A stretch of 64,000 nt of DNA from NCBI GenBank assembly GCA_934277375.1, contig CAKQTZ010000001.1:62001-126000 (forward strand). Reading direction: 5' to 3'. This DNA comes from an uncultured Coprococcus sp. GTDB lineage: Bacteria > Bacillota > Clostridia > Lachnospirales > Lachnospiraceae. The position numbers were made by a program, and so were the translations under genes. How positions within the stretch are numbered: the first letter of the stretch is position 1; every line of letters begins with the position of its first letter. Below the pieces are notes generated by a model. The model ran no database searches. It saw nothing but the letters and a program-made list of their open reading frames with translations, and was not told where the DNA came from. Shown one piece after another: positions 60,377 to 64,000 of the stretch.

Positions 60377-61117
60377 TCACAATCCAAGACACATCCTTAT
60401 AATACCGAGTATCAACATATGCACCGGATAGAACAGGTAATTCACCAGCTTATTCTGTCTGCCGCGCTTGCCATTGTATGTCAAGGTCAGTCCAAATCCC
60501 AACAGTGCCCATGGTTCCTTGAACATCGACAGGTAGCAGAACGGTATTGCAATTACAGGCTTTTCATGGAATATATACAGGAAATATCCTATAAGTATGG
60601 CATGGTAGTCATAATCAACCGCAAGATTCATCGATATAAAGCACACTATGGCAACTATCGGTATCGTTGCAATAAACCATACCGCCTTTGGAAGCTTCTC
60701 CATTTTTTTCCTCAGCACATCAATGATCCATATCATTGCCAGCACCATCGCCAATGTAAACATAATATTATTTGCATTCCATTCAAAGAATACGCCACTG
60801 GAGAACATGTCATAAGGGATCTCAGATATCACACCAAATATAAGCAGCATTCCAAGATACTTCCACTTGCTTCTCGTATGAAAATATCCTTCCACCAACA
60901 TATATATGAATATCGGGAAAGCTATCCGCCCCAGAACGTCAAATACATCACTTACAGCCGATATTATTCCACCGTCCAGATACGGATACAGCAATGTCTT
61001 ATTCGTATGATCTATGAGCATTGAAATAAACGCTATATACTTAAGCTGTGCTCCGGAAAGCAGGCGTATACCGGTTCTTCTTTTATCTATATTTGTTTCT
61101 ACATTTTTTTCTTCCAT
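60377..61117 (-). CDS. TraX-like multipass membrane protein
   Basis: The protein has 246 residues with about seven membrane helices. The family opening LSGAQLKYIAFISMLIDHTNK and the end NYLFYPVHMLILGIIR are the TraX hallmarks. TraX acetylates F-pilin in plasmids, while chromosomal Bacillota members have unknown acceptors; an acyltransferase role is likely. AGGAGG lies 11 bases before ATG. No conjugation gene is nearby. Confidence 0.88.
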   Translation of the reverse strand: MEEKNVETNIDKRRTGIRLLSGAQLKYIAFISMLIDHTNKTLLYPYLDGGIISAVSDVFDVLGRIAFPIFIYMLVEGYFHTRSKWKYLGMLLIFGVISEIPYDMFSSGVFFEWNANNIMFTLAMVLAMIWIIDVLRKKMEKLPKAVWFIATIPIVAIVCFISMNLAVDYDYHAILIGYFLYIFHEKPVIAIPFCYLSMFKEPWALLGFGLTLTYNGKRGRQNKLVNYLFYPVHMLILGIIRMCLGL

Positions 61118-61266
61118 ATCATCGAATTCCTCCTGTGTAAATCAGTCTTTAACAGGAAACTGATGTTTCCCTTCACTGCATGACTCTTACATAATACCAT
61201 ATTGAATAATGTTGGCATAGCATTGGATTTTTACCTTTTTTTAATATTTCAGCCTGCAAATAAACA

Positions 61267-61300
61267 AAAAGATACAAAGTTTTCAGGCTTTGTATCTTTT
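61267..61300. terminator. Terminator at the end of the V-type ATPase operon
   Basis: The perfect 13-bp arms AAAAGATACAAAG/CTTTGTATCTTTT have an 8-base loop. On the minus strand TTTTTGTTT follows, ending the ATPase operon; it may also work on the plus strand. Confidence 0.85.
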
Positions 61301-61355
61301 CGAGTTTATTTTACAAAAAGCAATAATTTTAGTATTGAGGTTATCTTTAATAACG

Positions 61356-62027
61356 TCAGGCATGCTCAAACTGGTGCTCTTTGTAGTGATGAGCCTCCTC
61401 CAGCATCATGTCCTTGACTTTCATAAGTCTGACCTGAGTGCTTCGCTCATTCTCATCAAGCTTCATACTTATATACTTTATGCCCTCCCTGGTCTCCGGG
61501 ATGATGACATGCTCAAGAGCATTTACACGCCTTCGGGTCTTCTCTATCTCCGCTGCGAGCATCTGGCAGGACTTCTCAATCTCCGCCAATCTCAGCATAT
61601 CAGGAAGTATATCCGAGAGGGACTTCACTGCATCGTCCAGTTCTCCGGATGTAAATGCAAATCCATATGAATATATGTCATTTGAATTTGCGCTTTTCGT
61701 CTTATAGTCGTACACCGGAATGTCAACACTCATTACATTCCTGTCGCCAAGGGCGATCCGCACCTCCTGCTTCGGAGCCATGAGCGCCGTACTTAATGTC
61801 TGCTCATTCATGCCCGCCTTCGCTATTACAAAGTTGGTGTTGGCAGCCTTTATGCCAGCCTCAACCTTCTTTCTCAGTTCCATATTCTCTCTTGCCATGT
61901 CAAGGAACTGCCTCATCAGCTCATCTCTTTTATCTTTCAGGAGCTTATGGCCTCTGGACGCCGTAACCAGCTTCTTCTTAAGCCTTGTCAGCTCCATTCT
62001 GGTTGGATTAACCACAACATTAGCCAT
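61356..62027 (-). CDS. ntpD: V-type ATPase subunit D
   Basis: The protein has 223 residues from ATG 62027, with AGGAG 7 bases upstream; a frame start at 62072 has no site. The family opening is VNPTRMELTRLKKKL and the end (TRRRVNALEHVIIPETREGIKYI) forms the long helical hairpin of the central stalk, which couples rotation in V1 to the membrane ring. It is separated from ntpB by an unusual 262-bp gap with a long palindrome. Last gene of the operon before a strong terminator. Confidence 0.95.
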   Translation of the reverse strand: MANVVVNPTRMELTRLKKKLVTASRGHKLLKDKRDELMRQFLDMARENMELRKKVEAGIKAANTNFVIAKAGMNEQTLSTALMAPKQEVRIALGDRNVMSVDIPVYDYKTKSANSNDIYSYGFAFTSGELDDAVKSLSDILPDMLRLAEIEKSCQMLAAEIEKTRRRVNALEHVIIPETREGIKYISMKLDENERSTQVRLMKVKDMMLEEAHHYKEHQFEHA

Positions 62028-62123
62028 CTGTCTTCTCCTTTCTTCCAAATATATTTTCAAGCTACTTGACATGTATTACAAAGACAACGTGTATATGGCA
62101 ATTTTGCACGAATGCTTTAAATA

Positions 62124-62257
62124 TATAGCAATCCACTGCATTACCATGAGCAGGACATTTGAGCCCGCCGGTACTCAGCGAGCATGCGAGCGCTAGTACC
62201 GCTGCAGGGTGAAACGAGCGAAAGCGCTCCTGCTCAGGTATGCAGTCGAATGCTATA
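62124..62257. repeat. 134-bp palindromic element between ntpB and ntpD
   Basis: Nested perfect arms: TATAGCA/TGCTATA (outer), ACTGCAT/ATGCAGT, and TGAGCAGGA/TCCTGCTCA. Inside these are hairpins GGTACT/AGTACC and GAGCG/CGCTC. No gene is supported inside. It looks like a miniature inverted-repeat element or REP-like insertion in the operon. Confidence 0.75.
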
Positions 62258-62289
62258 TTCCACAATCTTCCCGCAAAATTGCCTACCCA

Positions 62290-63660
62290 CTACTTTCCGT
62301 AATACATGTCAAGCCACTTGTCGTCGATACGTTTCAGCTCGGCTCTAGGAAGAATGGAGAGAAGCTTCCAGCCTATGGCAAGTGTCTCCTCTATACTTCT
62401 GTCGGTGCCATACCCCTGGGATACATACTCCTTCTCAAATGCCTCTGCAAACTTTGCATATATGATATCTATATCCGAAAGTGCCGACTCACCCAGGATC
62501 GTCATGAGCTCCTTGGCATCCTTTCCTCTTGAATAAGCTGCAAATAACTGGTTCATGGTGCTGGCGTGATCACCTCTGGTCTTGCCCTCACCAGTTCCCT
62601 TATCCTTAAGTCTGGACAGTGATGGAAGTACATCGATAGGCGGTGTGATTCCCTTTCTGTACAGCTCTCTTGAGAGAATGATCTGTCCCTCTGTGATATA
62701 TCCCGTAAGGTCTGGTATAGGATGAGTCTTGTCATCCTCAGGCATGGTCAGGATCGGTATCATGGTGATACTTCCATTCTTGCCCTTCTGTCTTCCGGCT
62801 CTCTCATACAGAGTTGCCAGGTCAGTGTACATGTATCCAGGATAACCACGGCGTCCCGGAACCTCTTTTCTTGCGGCTGATACCTCACGAAGTGCATCCG
62901 CATAGTTCGTGATATCCGTGAGGATTACCAGAACGTGCATGTTCTTCTCAAATGCAAGATACTCAGCAGCGGTAAGTGCCATTCTAGGTGTGGCGATACG
63001 CTCAACCGCAGGATCATTTGCCAGGTTGATGAAGAGGACTGTTCTGTCTATGGCACCAGTCTCCTTGAAGCTCTCTGTGAAGAAGTTTGCCTCCTCAAAT
63101 GTGATACCCATGGCTGCAAATACAACGGCAAATGGCTCATCTGTTCCGCGCACCTTCGCCTGTCTTGCTATCTGGGCTGCAAGCTGGCTGTGCGGAAGTC
63201 CTGAAGCTGAGAATATCGGCAGCTTCTGTCCTCTTACCAGTGTGTTCAGTCCGTCTATGGCTGATATACCTGTCTGGATGAACTCAGACGGATAGTTCCT
63301 GGCAGCCGGATTCATCGGCAGACCGTTGATATCTCTTCTCTCATCAGGGAGGATTTCAGGGCCGCCATCTATAGGTCTTCCAAGTCCGTCAAATACACGG
63401 CCAAGCATGTCTTCTGATACGCCAAGCTCCATACTTCTTCCAAGGAATCTTACCTTACTGTTTGAAAGGTTGATACCTGTCGAGTTCTCAAAGAGCTGTA
63501 CCAGGGCATCCTCTCCGTTTATCTCAAGGACCTTGCATCGTCTGATCTCGCCGTCCGCCAGCTCTATCTCACCCAGCTCGTCATAAGCTACATTCTCAAC
63601 TCCGTGCACCAGCATCAGAGGACCCGCAACTTCCTGTATAGTTCTGTATTCCTTTGGCAT
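62290..63660 (-). CDS. ntpB: V-type ATPase subunit B
   Basis: The protein has 456 residues, the normal length. It opens with [16 protein letters not shown] and has the family motifs [53 protein letters not shown] and [10 protein letters not shown]. It is the non-catalytic nucleotide-binding subunit of V1, alternating with A. AAGGAGG lies before ATG; only 4 bp separate it from ntpA. It serves an ion-pumping ATPase at the membrane (H+ or Na+ cannot be told here). Confidence 0.97.
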   Translation of the reverse strand: MPKEYRTIQEVAGPLMLVHGVENVAYDELGEIELADGEIRRCKVLEINGEDALVQLFENSTGINLSNSKVRFLGRSMELGVSEDMLGRVFDGLGRPIDGGPEILPDERRDINGLPMNPAARNYPSEFIQTGISAIDGLNTLVRGQKLPIFSASGLPHSQLAAQIARQAKVRGTDEPFAVVFAAMGITFEEANFFTESFKETGAIDRTVLFINLANDPAVERIATPRMALTAAEYLAFEKNMHVLVILTDITNYADALREVSAARKEVPGRRGYPGYMYTDLATLYERAGRQKGKNGSITMIPILTMPEDDKTHPIPDLTGYITEGQIILSRELYRKGITPPIDVLPSLSRLKDKGTGEGKTRGDHASTMNQLFAAYSRGKDAKELMTILGESALSDIDIIYAKFAEAFEKEYVSQGYGTDRSIEETLAIGWKLLSILPRAELKRIDDKWLDMYYGK

Positions 63661-63664
63661 AGTC

Positions 63665-64000
63665 TTAGTCCTCCTTCTCTATAGCTTCCTGAAGCTCTTT
63701 GTCAAGCTCCCTGGATATCTTCTCGTACTCTTCATCCACATTCTCAGGAAGCACATATTTGAATCGTCCGATCTTCTCTCTGATCGGCATGTTCAGAATA
63801 TTTCTTATGCTTGCTCCACCGGCAAGGGCCTGCGCTGACTCCTCGTAGAACGCCATGATGAGCTCCATCATCAGAAACTGCTTGTGAAGCGGTGTGTATG
63901 TGTCCACATCATGGAATGAGTTCTGGTGGAGGAAATCCTCTCTGATGGATCTCGCCGCCTCCATCTTCAGCCGGTCTCCCGCTGAAAGGGCATCCATACC
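63665..64000 (-). CDS. ntpA: V-type ATPase subunit A, C-terminal part
   Basis: 111 residues of the C-terminal helical domain are visible ([17 protein letters not shown] core: [31 protein letters not shown]). The rest of the gene, with the catalytic P-loop, lies beyond the right edge. It is directly followed by ntpB, the standard A-B-D order. Catalytic ATP-hydrolysing subunit of V1. Confidence 0.93.
   Translation of the reverse strand, partial: GMDALSAGDRLKMEAARSIREDFLHQNSFHDVDTYTPLHKQFLMMELIMAFYEESAQALAGGASIRNILNMPIREKIGRFKYVLPENVDEEYEKISRELDKELQEAIEKED

Noticed and set aside
62062..62265. 67-codon frame between ntpB and ntpD
   Set aside because: It runs through the palindromic element, has no ribosome site and overlaps the ntpD leader.

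Overview
The window looks like a low-to-mid GC Bacillota chromosome, most likely Lachnospiraceae (Clostridia). The grounds are the V-type ATPase operon, a valine T-box, SipW-type secretion, large paired proteins that I recall as DUF5716/DUF5717, strong AGGAGG ribosome sites and hairpin terminators. Almost every gene lies on the minus strand. The only plus-strand genes are a short pair at 49.4-51.1 kb. I saw no rRNA, tRNA, CRISPR array or intact insertion sequence.

Region 1 (1-31.3 kb, read from high to low coordinates) is the remarkable part. It starts with a membrane HD-GYP/receiver protein, a hybrid histidine kinase and a PilZ protein, which together form a cyclic-di-GMP signalling set. A membrane-anchored adaptor-like protein follows. 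Then come nine small exported proteins with a SipW/TasA-type leader ending in a YAWF-like motif, and a giant 3895-residue secreted beta-helix protein. A SipW-type signal peptidase, a membrane McrB-like AAA+ ATPase and a DUF2357 protein cut by the left edge complete the set. Six of the small exported proteins share five ordered motifs and are paralogues, and the adaptor shares two of these motifs. The gene order suggests a c-di-GMP-controlled, multi-subunit surface fibre or matrix system with a dedicated signal peptidase. RNA hairpins at gene junctions, a structured leader before the probable major subunit, and repeat-borne mini-ORFs before sipW may set subunit ratios.

Region 2 (31.5-42.7 kb) is mostly housekeeping. 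It holds a DUF4143 ATPase under a palindromic operator, an RlmD-type rRNA methyltransferase, a phosphodiesterase, an XTP/dITP pyrophosphatase, a secreted papain-like peptidase coupled to a THUMP RNA methyltransferase, a rhodanese, and valS with a T-box leader. A tandem 81-bp repeat carrying start sites lies between valS and the rhodanese gene.

Region 3 (42.7-49.2 kb) is a three-gene unit: a helical repeat protein, an actin/Hsp70-like protein with an acidic tail, and a 1188-residue solenoid-like protein. Its function is unknown.

Region 4 (49.4-64 kb) holds a HisC-like aminotransferase with a phosphoribosyltransferase-like partner, then a spermidine/putrescine importer (potABCD order, with a membrane-anchored PotD). 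Next are a DUF234-type ATPase behind a 17-bp inverted repeat, a 26-residue membrane peptide, a membrane protein, an M20 amidohydrolase and a TraX-like protein. The window ends in the A-B-D end of a V-type ATPase operon with a long palindrome between B and D.
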